DNA of 64,000 nucleotides, taken from assembly GCA_025094145.1 (NCBI GenBank), contig JALLLS010000016.1, positions 62,001 to 126,000 of the forward strand, read 5' to 3'. Each line of letters begins with the position of its first letter. The stretch's first letter is position 1. The notes beneath the pieces were generated by a model. It was not told the origin of the DNA, did no database searches, and was given only the letters and a program-made list of their open reading frames with translations. The DNA is from Spinellus fusiger (lineage: Eukaryota > Mucoromycota > Mucoromycetes > Mucorales > Phycomycetaceae). Of the stretch, positions 1 to 14,263 are shown piece after piece. Both the position numbers and the translations under genes were made by a program.

Positions 1-2763
1 TTTGTTCTTTATTCACATTGGTGACCCCTTACCAGAAATACAGGGCCATTAAGAAATAATGAGGAACATCTCAGAAATATAGAGTATAATCAGCAAAAAT
101 GTTGACAAACGTATTGGTAGGCGTAGCACTCCTCATAACAGCGGGCTTATTGAAGTTATATACGCGATATGGTTTAGTGTAAGTGCTACATCGTTATATT
201 AAAAATATTTCTCAGAAAGATGACATGAATCTTTAGGCCATAAGTACACTGCAGCACACCTATAGCCTATGAATAGCTAGGAATAAAATATATTTTACTT
301 TTCAGATAAACCAGTTTACTACCTGAATAAAGGTGGCTCAAACTTAATGAACAAAAGATGTTGATAAATGCCAATAAATATCTCTACTTGATAAACATAT
401 ACAGTTTGTTATATTGAGTATCTTTACCATAGTTTACTAGTTGAAAAGGCATCGACTAAAGATTCTTAAAAGATAACTTACCTTATGTATTACTCAATGG
501 ATAATAAACTAGTAGAAGTGATTTGCCCATTTTCGTTGAGAGTCATTATCAATAAGAAAGGATATAAGTGCTTCAAAGCGATTGGCATTGTTGTAATGTC
601 TTGTACAACTTCACTTTATGTCCTACTTATTTGTATTCATACTATATTTACCGGCCCTTGTCGTTAAAGGAACATTATAATTACTTAAAAATCTGTCATA
701 CTTCTTTAGCTTGTCATACAAATAAAGATAATCTGTCAGCTGTGCTAGCTGTCACTGAGTTTATACCAGTTACATAGTTACAAGATGCTTTGTATTTCTT
801 TAACAGACTTGTCCTTCTATAAATAAGTTTAGGGTCAGATGCATTCATATACTTAAAGTAGATCTACTATCGTATGGAGAGTAAAGACTGAGAACAAGTG
901 TGACAGGATCATCTTCCCAAAGTTGGGGTTTGATAAAAGGGTCTCAGTCTATCAGTGGTCTACCCACAACTTTTCATGGTTAGTACTCACCTTCGTATAG
1001 GTAAAGGCTGTATATCTTTTGCTTGAGTTTGCTCTACAAAATAAAAATAAAAATATCAATAGTAGAAAGGTAGTTTCAAAGATTTGAACACTAATGAGTG
1101 TGAATCATTCTTTAGTTGTTAAATAGATAAAATAAAGTATTTACAGATATGAAAAACAAAGTGTTTTTGTTTCTGTTTTTGTTTCTGTTTTTGTTTCTGT
1201 CTCTGTCTCTGTTTCTGTTTTTGTTTTACACCTGTTTCTACATTTGTTTTTGTCTACTTGTCTGTTTACCTCTCTTCTATACTACATCTTATCTCATTCC
1301 CCATGAATTGGCTCCGGCCTTACTCAAGCTTATCACCTGTGAGTACTATGACTTATAAAGAGAATTGTTGTATGTGCTATTTTCGCTACATTAGGTCCTA
1401 TCCTAATTTATAATTTCCCCATTTGTGTCTATAGCTCTGCTGTATTGATATCTTACCTCTATTCTTTACTAAAAGACAGATCACAAAAACTTTATTTTTT
1501 TAATAAAAGCAAACAACTCGTATCACTTACTGTATAAGTAAATTACCGTTGGATAAAAATGCCAATAGTGGCATTTCAATAATCCCCTGCATTAGAATCA
1601 GTATTCCTGTACAAGTTTCTCTCAAACTGTTATCATTTAATATGGATTTATCCAAATATACATAGTATCCCATCAAAATCAAACTATGCCAACATCTACA
1701 CTCAACAGTTAGAAGATTTTCTGTAACTGATGTCAAGCAGATGAGATACTGTTCCATGGAAAGCGACGGAAAGGTATTAGGAATCATAAATGGTATAGTG
1801 TAGTTGCTTATATTTACACAGGAAATTTGAATATGTTTTTTTTCATCTGATAAGATAAAAATCAGGGATTTGTAATAGCCAAGATGTAAGTCTTGAGTTA
1901 TACCCATGCCTTATACTCTATGTAAACATAGAACGGTATTTTAACAAGTTCATGATTGTCTAATCCAGTCAATTTATCTGATCACGTGCTCATTTTTTGG
2001 ATGGGCAGCTGTTTTATTAAAACTGATAGGTTTATTATAAATTTGAGTGTCAGCTAATGTAGAGTGAGTTTATAGACAGTTGTGTCTCAATATATAAAGG
2101 TGCTTTATAAGAATTAAACAGCTCTTGTGTAGTTTATTAGAGTATATATTTAAGGAAAATAGTGCTTAGTATGGATCTTAGGCCAAAGAGAAGCACTGAA
2201 ATGAAACTAAATTATAATTATTCTTTGCTACTGAAGTTTTAGCGTGCTTCACACCAGTAGCAGATAGGTAATAGTTATAGAACAGTTATGTAAAAAAAAA
2301 GGAAAGGTATAGCCGATTTAGGCTTGCGGATTCTACCAATGACCCAATTGAATAGTTTGATTATGGAAGTTTAGCATGTATTTTTCATAAGTAAAGTAGT
2401 GATCGTAATGGAAATAAATTTGCATCCTTTCAATATTGGTTTGGAAAGCAAGGACCACTCGCTCATTTCCAATAATAATTCTATGGCTATCAATAGTATC
2501 TGTAGGAATCTTAAATAGATTTACTTCAATGACCGTACAATTGGTAAGGGTAAATCATGCCAGTGGCATGGGTAAAACAAAATACAACCCCACATCACTA
2601 AAAATAAGAGATAGAGTATAGTCAAAGTCAAAGTTGTAAAGATGGAAAGAAAAACTTTTTATATACGAAGACATGAGCTATTTTTTTGGGTTTATATTGC
2701 TTGTAGTTTTTTTAAGACACCAACGACAGTAAAACAGTGACCCTGCTTTTTTATACACTATTT
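1..2763. other. AT-rich gene-poor stretch
   Basis: I see no supportable gene. The longest open frame (1527-1907, minus) is low-complexity in composition and matches nothing I know. A short simple-repeat patch of alternating TTTTTG and TTTCTG units lies at about 1157-1230. An ATG at 99 opens a 27-codon hydrophobic peptide followed by a GTAAGT-like site, but I found no matching downstream exon. Confidence 0.5.
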
Positions 2764-4661
2764 TTAAACCATTTTTCTAGCTTTATCATAGATAGTGGCG
2801 CTATATTTAATTGCGATCTTCTTCAATCCAGCCTCCAGAGTGGACCAAGGAAAGACTTTGATATCTTTTTCAATATTTCTTGGTCGTGGAGTATCATACT
2901 TCATCAATCGATCATAGAATTCGAATGTATCTGGGTTGGTCTTGCTTACAGTTGTAGGTGAAAATGGTTCGATGTTTCGTCGTACCCTATTTCTTTCTTC
3001 CACCTTGAAATCAATTTTTAAAAGCATCTCAATCAGCAGAATATAGTCTACAGATGTAAGGCAGAAATGGTTTGCCTCTTTCCAATAAATGCATGACACT
3101 GTAAATGTTCCCTTATCGTTGGGATCGTATTCTGCTTTGGATATGAAATCGAAAAGTGTATTGACTACAGATCCATCCCATGCCGCTCGAAATCGTACCA
3201 GTCTTCTGCCGCAATTTATTTCGTCGTTGCGCCAGCCTCTCTCTGCATCACGTAGATCTCCACACATATTAATCTCCGCTCGAGAGATCCGACCCAAGAA
3301 TGGATGATGTTCAGTGGCAAAGTTCTGGAATGGGACCTCTGGAAACTGATGGGAGGATACTTGATGAACTACGGCTGGCTGAGAATAGACTGATGGTTGG
3401 ACATATTGCTGAGCTACAACTGATCCTTCTGGAGGAAAAGCGAGTTGTTTTGGGTCAAGTTCATAGAACATTCCTTGAATGTCAACCTCTGGAGCTGTCT
3501 GATAGTAATTCTGATTATGTTCATCATTAACATCATTGCCTTTATAATTTGATGGGGCCAAGAGAGGTGGGCGGTTACGATGATATGGGAAATAGGGTGA
3601 GCCTGTAATAGATAGTAAAACGTATATTAGTAAGCTTATACAAGATATGAATAATAATAATTACTCTTATTTCCTGAGTGATGTGAAATACTTCTTCTGT
3701 AGTGTAGTCTATCTGAAACCTGGTGCATATTTGAGTGTGTGTGCAAAGAACCTGTACTTGCTCTACCATGATGATCTATTAAGAAAGAGTTATTATCTGA
3801 ACTACATGAATAGGATAAGCTTTATAGGTTTCTATTCTAAAGTAAAGTACACGCTTTAAGTGATAATTATATATAATTACCTAAGTATGATACTCTTTGG
3901 CTACTTTGATTTCGAGTATAGCAAGCTGGTGGATAATAAGGTTGTGGATAGCATGGCTGTGGATAGCATGGCTGATTGGGAACAGCTTGGGGGGCTAAAG
4001 CTGGAACATAAGTGTTTGTTGAGCTTAATTCAGTTGGATGATATTGACCATGTGGAATGTAATTGATGTTTTCTAAGTGTATCAATCTTTAAGTATGACA
4101 ATAATGGTGGGATAATAGAGCATATTAATACTAGTTTAATTACATACCAGTTTTCCCGTTGAAGGAGTCGGGTGTCTCTGGTCGTTTACTAACTGAAGGG
4201 TACTCTTCTATAGAGAATGTAGATGCATTGCTATGTTTTCTCGTGACTTCTTTAGAGTCTTCTGAGTCATATGAAAAAACTCCAAGAGAAATCTGTCCGA
4301 GTCGACCATTTACAGTTCTTTGCAAAAATAATGCCATATTGAAACGTGAGTGTTCTGATTCATAAGAGTAGTCCACTCCAGAAATTGAATGGATTGGTGG
4401 AAGAATAGCTTTCAAGTAAGTATTTGAAGTATTGTCGTATCTTTGTGTATCGACTGCGATTCTGTTAAAGCATAGTTGAAATGGTGGACCGGATCTGAAA
4501 TATCTTTCAAAAATTGCAGTTGCAATGATATTTTCTTTTTCTCTTATCAAATCTAGCCGTATGAATTTGGGCCATGATTCATCAGGATCATTGCTTGTGG
4601 AAGGAAAGCTTCCTGTGCTAGCACTGCTTGCGAGTTCGTATCCAGTCATACTAGTGTTCAA
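2764..4661 (-). CDS. Medusa (MedA/DUF7082)-type transcriptional regulator
   Basis: Probable nuclear developmental regulator of the Medusa family, known in ascomycetes for control of conidiation and adhesion. Three exons join in frame: 4661-4148, 4072-3881 and 3602-2764 (514 aa), with donors GTATGT and GTAATT. The C-terminal half carries the DUF7082 block. It includes an NRVRRNIEPFSPTTVSK-like stretch and the PRPRNIEKDIKVFPW motif, which closely resembles the conserved MedA core, preceded by a CIYWKEA..F.LTSVDYI segment. The middle exon is Pro/Tyr/Gln-rich with PQPCYPQP-type repeats, a likely disordered linker. Intron 2 (278 nt) is long for this window and holds a 40-codon open stretch that might be a cassette exon. 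The family call rests on the DUF7082 core. The biological role in this fungus is inference. Confidence 0.82.
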
Positions 4662-7600
4662 ACCAGTGTTGTCTATCCTTAAAGGTTAGACTGATAGTTC
4701 ATAACCATACGAGTATATAAGATTTACATTCTTGTCGGTTAGAGTTCATAAGGTGAGACGGATTTTTTCTGGAATGATACAGTAAGTAAGATGCGCACAG
4801 ACAATTGTTGCAGCAATGTCTTACTCAAAAAAGTATTCTGTTCTTATCAGCCTGTTAATATGTATATATTGTTGTCGGGGGTAAGCACAAAGTCTTAAAA
4901 TTTTTAAATGTACAATAAAGAGATATAATTACTTTAAAGCAATATTTATCCTTTATATAAATACTATTCATGTCAATGTTTATTGGAAGATTTTTCAGTG
5001 ATGGTAGTAAAACCCGCTGCTTTAAAAGTTAAGTATGCTAATGCAGACTTCAACTCAACCCACTACCCATGCTTCCATCACGAAGCATATGACTCGAGTG
5101 AAACAAAAATGATCAAATTAAAACATCGGTTTAATATCAGATTTTCTTAAAGCAAGTGTAAGTCCACCTTTAGATCTAGATTTTTTATTCGCTCTACTCA
5201 CATATGCTTACATAAACTTGCTATCTCTGAGCATTCTGTCATCTCATCCAGTAATACGGGTTTACTCTTTTGCCTTTTAAACTGAGAGCAAATCTAGAAA
5301 GCTTAAATTGAAATAAGTTTGGCATATGTGACAGAGTAGATAGCTATTTAGCTAGGCATAATAGTCTACAAGTAATGATTTCTTGTTCAATAAGAATGTG
5401 AATAAATATAACCGAAAAATGCAATTAAACAATTGGGAATGGTTTCATTACTGCTTAATTGGTGATAAGAAACACTATGATCTCAACTTCATTATCTGTT
5501 ATAGAAGAATGCTAGAAGATTTTCTCACTGTTTTCATACTCACTCCATTCTTTCTACATTTAGATTATTTGATCACAGGCTTTTTTTTAACAATAAATAA
5601 TGTATTAGTTAATCATTTTACTTGAAATAATTTATTATATGACTCGACTCTGGTGACTAGTATTAGCTTGGGCCAGACTGATTTGAATACGATAGTGGAG
5701 CTATTCTTCTGGAGATATACCATGGCAGGTGCACAATGACTCCGATCAAATGTTATTATTGAACGTAGCATGTTCATCGGTGTAGGTATTAAGAATAAAC
5801 TGAGAGCAATGAAAGACCTTTTTTTTTATATATTGATTCTCGATTATTCTTTTTCTTTTACATTCCATATGGCTTTTCAATTAGCCTATTTTACTGGTAA
5901 ATCAATAAAATTCATCAGTAGAAGAGATTGGTTTTTGAAGACTGCTTTATTCGTACTCAGTATGGTTGACAGTTCTGGATCTAAAAATCCCCACTGTCAT
6001 CATCCATTACGTTCCAATTCTGTAGCGATCTTCATTAAAAATATATCTGTCAGTTTATATAAATCTACTAATTTATCTACAGTCAAATTATTATATTTAT
6101 ATTTATAGTGAACATTTAGTAAGGCATTGGAAAGACATTAGACAATATCCTCGGTTAATCTGGGTTTATAATCTATCATAAGGATGTGTGAGTGGATAAA
6201 TCAGTGGTATAATAGCTTGCTTCTTCTTTACCTACCATAGTCATTGGACGAGAAGTATTGTAAATATGAGTACTTCAGCATAGTTATATCATCGGAGATT
6301 AATATAGGCACTATGCTGACTGTGGGTGTTGACATGAGCTTGACAGAGTGTGACCAGGTTATTATTGGTACTTAATACAGAGACCTTCATTTACATATTT
6401 GTACTGCAAACAAACATGTATGAACACCTTTTCAATAAAAGTCATTTGAAACCCTTAGTTATGCTGTTATGTTGTGATTTACATAGATAGAAGATGGTGT
6501 TTACCAATAAGTCACTTCTGGGTAGATAAAATGCTCAGAGAGCTAACTTATATCAACTATACAGAATTTACCAAACATGTTAACACCAATAGTGTACCAT
6601 CCATATTTGTCCTATGTATAACTTCATATATGTATTGAATATTTTAATCTTTTTATTATTATTTATTATTGAAGAAAGTTGAAGAGATACATCCAAAAAT
6701 CCTGAAAAAATAATAATGGTTGATTGTTCTGTAACTAATAGATATAACCAACAAAAGTTGTATTAACAAAGCTTTCTATGACAAGTATTTGGATATACTA
6801 ATTTTTATAAGCTTCAAAACAATAACAGATTTGACAGCCTTGTCTATTAATGACCATTACTCTTGTATTGGGTTTCCTAAATCCGTGATTTTACAAGTAT
6901 ACTTATTTTCCTTTTTCCTTCTCCTCTTATTCCCTAAAACTATCAAGATAGATCAATGGAGATAGAGTTCATTATAGATGGTGTGTAGCCAATAACTTTA
7001 TGAATAAATCAAAACATGTCATAGCTTGATGCTTCTATGATGCCATTTTTACAACAGCAAGGTCCTCTTTATGATTAATTGATCAACTCTACCCATGAAA
7101 CAAACAAAAAAAGATAGTATAGATATACTAACCGGAGTTACCTTGGTTTGAGCGTTATCAATGTTCTTTTCCAAAACTTTTTTTCTGTTTCAAAAAATAA
7201 AAAAATAAACAAAAAGACTAAGCCCAAAATGTATCAATTACCATACTTATGCTAAATGATTAGAGATAACAAATGTAGTCAACGTGCTTTTACATCTCAT
7301 GTTTGATTAATTAAATACTTATTTAATGTCACTGGCAACTCGTGTATAATCAAATGCATTCTTGATTTCTTGATGGGTATCTTTTATTTTAGACAATTGA
7401 GTTAATGTCACGATTTTTAAATTTATATATATAAAAAAAACACTTGCTTTTTGTAGCCGACTGGTCATGTTCCACATTTCCGTGGAGCTATTAGCCAATT
7501 GTCTCTCTTCAATATTTTCCACACCTATCCATATCTGTACTATCTCTACTTATTTTATGGATCCCATTTGCCTAGCCTTTGCAATACAATGGTCTTTCTC

Positions 7601-10600
7601 AAAGATCTTCTTAACAACTTCATCATCCATTCATAATTGAAAAGATAGGCTTAATTCAGACAAGGGTAAGAATATTCCTGAAAACCGCGGCCACTACAAA
7701 CACACGGACCGATTTCTGCTGGGGTCTAAACTTGAATGACGTTTGTTTTATGTATAGCCTTTTAGGACCACATTTTTTGATCTGAATATTAGTTTATCTC
7801 AGTATTGTTTAATGGCATTAATGATACATGTTAATATCTTTTCAATTCTTCATTTAAGAATAAAAATATTCAGGTTTATTAAAAAGACTTGTGGTAGACA
7901 CCATATTATATCTTCACAGCACTTTGTAACAGTAAACAGAGTTTGTTTATTATGAGAATGGCTAATAATTAGCCCAATTTATATTTTGGTTATCTTTATA
8001 ATACCTCAACTGAATACCTCGCTCTATTATGACACAAGAAATTAAAATGTATATCCATTTTTTTTGTTGAAGAATAGAAAAAGGCTGTTTAGTTTGTAGC
8101 TAAAGACTCAACACCTTAGTAACTCTTACACTTGTAGTTATAATGACAGTCTCATGGATACTAAAGTAAAGTTTAAGGATGTACAGTTGAGTTGTCCGAA
8201 ATCACACTAGTTTTCCATTTAGGAAAGCTGAAGTAGACCCCTAAAGTATTTAAAGAGATAAAGAGTTAATCTATAGACTAAAAATATTTAATTGTTAATG
8301 ATAATTGTATCTTTATTGGTACTATGATGTTTCTATCACACTGTTTTCATTAAACGGAAAGATTAACAACGTACTGAATTTTTATTATTATTTGTACACA
8401 ACTCTGACTATTGTTATCCACTTCACGATTCATATCCAAATTGTTGATTATGTATTTCTATATATCAATTAGTCAGTTGTTTTTACTCATATTTTGATGT
8501 TGTATCAAGAAAAATACCAAAATGAAAAATCAATTTAATAGAGAAACTTAGTTTTGTTATATTTTCAGAGAAATAAAGCAACCATAAAAAATAAGTCTTA
8601 GGGTGACTTTAAGTAAAAATGAAGCTATGCTCGGAGTATGAATATCTATCAATACTTTCCTATAGAAAACTGTCCTCTTAATAGCAGTTATACCGACAGT
8701 GATGCGCATAGCTGATTTAAGAGAACAGTGCTTTGATATTAAGATAAAATATCTAAAATATCTAATAAAGATATGGGGGGGTTTCTTTCTTTCTTTCTTT
8801 CAATATTATAGCATTAACATTCATTAGCAAAAGTTGCAAGTAAATCATCTGTATTATAAGCTATTGTTTCATCTATCATAGTGTATACTCAATAAAATTG
8901 ACCAACATTCTTTTACAAAACCTATATGTATTTTTATTTTATTAACTATTGTAACAAGTTATCTCAATTCTTAATCAAGGTAGTATTCTTATTATAGATA
9001 TATGATATACTTTCTATTTGCTGTTATCAGAGTCACAGGAGTGTGATTCTTAATACTAAAAACTGCTAATCTTCCGGTAGTACAAATCGTTTGCACAAGC
9101 TCTATTGAAATAGTCTTTTAGTCAAATCAACACATGTATATACTTAGTATTCATCGGTATAGCTTTGTCAATAGATCGTATTTCAATTACTTCTTTGTTT
9201 TATTGGAAGTAAATCTTCATATTAATTTAATATGTTTGTCCAGTAAAGAGCTAAAAGTTTATTTATTCTACAAATTGAAACTTTCATCAGCAGTTAAATC
9301 ATAAAATATATCACTATAAGCATGTACGCTTTATATTCTCCTACCACATACCCCACCCTACTAAAGTATACAACAATTTAAAATAGAGACGTGTAACTAT
9401 GTTGATTGTATTATTAACTGTCACCATGAATAGTGGCCATTAAATATTGAAGATTAAAGTGTGTAACTTAAAGAAAAGGGTACATATAAGGAGAAAATGG
9501 AAGATAGCAAATACATATTAGGCAAAAGTTTAAATCTTTCAGATGTTTGTGAATCAAGCTTATCTTCTTAAATTAAACGGATTCTCATACTAAGTAAAGT
9601 AGGTATTGGTAATAATATTAAATAAGAATAATTTATGAGCATACAGGTGAATATAATGTGATGTTGAAAGTGTTGCTAAATCTCAAATTCCAAACTTTCC
9701 AGCAAAAATATATGCGTATAAACAATTCGTGTGTTAAGAGAGATTTGTACTTGAAAGTTTCACAAGAAACCGGAGGAAATAGAGATATTGGCAAGAGACA
9801 TTAAAGTATTTCTCAAAGAGCTGCAATGTAACCTTTCTCAGTTCAAAATTATCTCTAATAAGATCAGATCGACACACGTTTCAATGAATGTCTTTAATAG
9901 AATCCTCATCAAAAGAGGGATTATGATATAAAAGTCCACACTGAATCCTGGTATAGTGAAAAGTATAAAATTAATGCTTAATCGGAATTACAGGCACTTG
10001 AGATGAATTCAAAAGCAATACCAATGTGTTGAGTGATTTTACAGACCCCCAATTGAGTCTGTGAGCTATCAAAGAAGATCTTCCAAATAAAAAAAAAGGT
10101 GATGAAAATCTTGTGATGGAATACTGAATATATAAAAGTGCTTTGATTACAGTTTGATGATAATATATAAATGTTTCAATAGGGAGGGGGCTGAGGGTAT
10201 ATGTATTACTATTCTGAAAGATGTTTACTGTTTTAAGCTTTGTACAAAGTGATATATGAACTCTAAGACTATTTATCGCCACAGGAAAAAAGGCTAAATA
10301 TAATTTCCATTTCAAGACAATCCTTATTCTGTTGGAGGTTGTGATTTTTTGTTCAACTGATCTTCACAAGTTTCAAAGCATTATTCAAGACATTTGAAAA
10401 AAGAAAAAAGACATTATAAAGGTAAAAGTGAAATCTACCTACAATAGGTTGTATGACGGTCTGATAATGAATTAATAAAAAGAAATACATCAGGCTTTCA
10501 ATAAAACCTTCTCAACAACATATAGCAGATATGATATATAGTAGCTAATATAGGGTGTAAACCTAGAAAATAACCAACACGTTTTACTTATATTTAGTTA

Positions 10601-13600
10601 TCTATTGGTATTATAAAGTTCATCTCTAGGTAATTCATAAGACTATAACAGCATGAAAAGAAAACCTGTATCTGAAAATCATAACAAAATTTGAGTTGAG
10701 AAAAGTAACAACTCACTCGCTTGTTTTTATGCACCAACATAGCATAACACTATCGGTATAAAAAATTCAGTTTGAGCAAGAAAGTACTCAACATTCTAAC
10801 AGACCTAGATGTACAGTGATGTACTCTACGAGTAAATTCCGATGTTTAAATCTTATTTGAGTCTTTAGAGACAAACATGTTTTGGTTTGATATTTCAATA
10901 AAAGTAAGTAAAACTATTGTATAAATTTACTTTTATTAATAGCATAATACCTATTCCGAGTCAAAACTTATTTAAATAACAGTAGATTGTGTGCCTTTGC
11001 GTTTTCTATTTTCTAGATAATACAGTCAATATTGTTGTTTCTTAATAGATACCATAGACACTAACTATTACAAAGTTAGGAAGGCCTAAGACATTTATTT
11101 TATTCTTAGTAGACAGCAAGAATGCTTTTCAACATGCTTTGAATAAATGTTTAATGTTTTCATTAAAAATAGGTTCATAGACAAAAAGATAATTTTTATT
11201 TAAAATAAAATAAAATAAAACTACTGTTTATCAAATCTAAGACGATTTTTCTATTTCTTTTTATTAAATGATAAACTAGAAAAGATGGTACAGTAATCTT
11301 TTCATGTGATATATTCTACTGGTTCAGTGATACAGTTAATATTAATGGTCACGCAGGATTTATAAAACTTGAACTAGTCTTCCTATTTATAATTCATTTT
11401 CATATTCTAATGAATTCATTATCCAAAGACTCTGAGCCTTGAGTAATTATAGAGTGTGCCTATCATTTATGTGGTTAATAAAGTAACTAATGGAGATTGC
11501 TTTGACCTTAAATTATTAGTTTATCTCTTTTCCATGCTTCTGATTCATATCTTATACTTGGATTTCTAATATTAAATATATTATCAATATATTATCTCTG
11601 TCCTTTATAAAACAAGAAATTTTCTGTACTAGCTATTGAAAGTGTGAGTCATCTATCCAAGACATTCATAAAGCTATGGTAATATCAAAGTGAGGTCTGA
11701 ACATGAATAACAGTCCGGATCCTGAAAATCCTGCACCCTCTTTAGCATTAACTATATATGGACATGTATTCAAACAAGTGCATAACAATTATGAAGTATA
11801 GATTCTATGGTCTTTATGATAGGTGTTCTTATTTCTCCAATCAATAAAGTGATAAATAAGAGTGAATAACTAACCTAACCAATAGTTACTTATGGAATTC
11901 ATACTATTGATAGCATCTCAAGAAAGATATCGACTCTTTACCCTGTGCATCTCCATTATACATTTAATAAAGATATATACTCGCACGTCCATATATGAAA
12001 TGATAATATGGTTTGAAGAAAATCAAACAAAGAGAGTAGATAAAAAGTTATACTATTCTTTGATCTATAATAGACTATCAAAATACATTTCTTTTTCTCA
12101 TTTATTAAACAGAATTAAATTCAAAAGAATAAATTTTATTTCTAAACAAATAGATAAAAGCCAATCCATATATCTTTATTGTGGAAGTTCATTGCTATCA
12201 ATGCAACTGAGTTGCCTATTAAAACTTTAGCATTATTGTGTGCTTGAACTTATAATTTTGATGGCATTCTGTATTATATTCATGTAAGAAAACATATATT
12301 TTGGTACATCATTTTTTAATGACAATAAACAACCTCGTTTCTAGCTGATGATTCCTATTTCATTAAACATTATTTAATAAATGCTGCTCTACATACACAT
12401 AGAAATATACAACGCGGTAAATAATACAAAATTCATAGGCTCTATGTTTTGGTTCTAGATGTTGACTTGAATCTATTTGTTTTACTTTTATTAATATTAG
12501 TTCTTCCGGCATGTAGCTGTTATTATTCTTATAATGCCTTTTCATAATTTCTTATGTCCAATAAAGGCAGTCTACCAATAGATTGAAGGTAACAGAAATA
12601 TTCCTTTACATAAGTAGTATCAATGTATTTTATTTGAGGGATATTTTCTCTGGTTCTCTCATAAATACATGCATTGATATCTACAGAAGAAATACACTTA
12701 TAAAGAAGTGTAGTATCTGTTGTTTATTGACTTTTATTAATAAGTACTTTTTTATAGGTATAAATTAAGTGATGTAAATGTAAGTGATAATACAGAGTTT
12801 AGAACATTTCCTTTATTAATGGTTCTCCATCTATTTAGCATATTGATAGTTGGCTTTATTAATCAACCCCTTGATAGCCACCTCTCCTGCCATGGAAAAA
12901 CTCCATGTGTTGCAACAAGTCACGAAGTATTCAAAGGAGTCAAAATCTATTTGTTTCTTCCATTACTGTTATTAGAATAAAGTACTAACAGGTTTTGGAA
13001 CTAGAACTTTGGCAAAAGTATAGCTATAGTATGACCAATCAATGATCTTAGTCGCATTTTAATGAACAAGACAAAATACATAAGTAGATAGATTTCTTAC
13101 AAACTAATATTATAGTGTCAGAAAGCACTAAAGTCATATCTGAAAAAAAAACAGAGTAGAATAGTATTCGTATTATATTTTTATATTACCTCAATACATT
13201 GTAGATAAAACCAGAAATGCCATTCATTTCTATGTTGTTTTCATAGTATGGGATCAGGTGTTTTTTGTTTGACTCTCGCTCTTGTTTCTGCACTATATAT
13301 GTTTCTTTCTGCACAATGGTATCTTCAAGTATTAAGTCTCAATGACGCTTGTGCATAAGTATTATAGTTGAGCCTTTGAGAGCGTTTTTGCATCATCATC
13401 ATTAAGATATACATACATATACACATAGATACTTTCTTTTTTCTTATTTTTTTTATAAAAAAAAAGATGTTTATAGTATTTTTCACTAAGTTATTATAAG
13501 CTTAATTACACACTTTTTAATGACCTTTATAAAAGCCTACTGTATAAAAGGTCCCTTACATGGCTTGAATCTATTCATTTATCACCTGTCATTTAGATGG

Positions 13601-14263
13601 CAAGGAATCTATCCATGATTAGCGTTCTAATTAATAACATTTTTAGCTACTCTCATCGGTTCCATGATCTCACACGTGCCATTCTGTATACATGTTAAGA
13701 CTTCTTTTTTTTTTAAAAATAAAAATAAATAAAATAAATAAAAATAAATAAAAAGTATCAGTGGATAAACCTGTTTCATTTCACAGCCTACTTTCCAGTA
13801 GTTATCCACCATCCTTCTTCTGGTATGACTTGTCTGAATTTATTTTAGATTTCTTTATAGTGAATTCAAAACAACTTATCATTTTACACAGCAGCCACAG
13901 TCTAGAGTCTTATTCTAGAGCCACAGTCTAGAGCCTGAAGTAATGGATCTCTTACCAACTTTTTTCTAATAGCAATCAAGTTTATCTAAAATTGAACTGT
14001 TTTAATTGTCGCTCAAAAAGGAGCAATGCATTGTTAAAATAAAAAGTAAATAAATAAAACATGTTAAAATGAGTGATGCAGGTTGTAACTAATAGAAAAA
14101 GACCATCCAATATAAAAAGGTATCTATAAGATGGTATTATAAGAACTATTTCCCAATTCTTCTTATTAAATGCATGAGGATAATTATACGTTTATATAGA
14201 GTTATTTTTAAACAGACACTACTATAACATCCTTTCCTTGACCTAATCAAAGACATCATTTCC
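4662..14263. other. Gene-poor AT-rich region
   Basis: About 9.6 kb without a convincing gene. Open frames here (for example 5383-5625, 5770-6108, 9971-10315 and 11892-12230) are short, biased to Ile/Lys/Tyr/Ser and lack recognisable motifs or joinable neighbours. I saw only small tracts: TTTC repeats near 8779-8800, AAATA repeats at 11200-11220 and 13715-13755, and a local duplication of 'gccacagtctagag' near 13893-13936. The stretch probably consists of decayed intergenic DNA or old transposon remnants no longer recognisable by eye. Confidence 0.5.

Noticed and set aside
99..182. 27-codon hydrophobic start followed by GTAAGT (possible first exon of a small membrane protein)
   Set aside because: No downstream exon could be joined; the first candidate acceptor gives an immediate stop.
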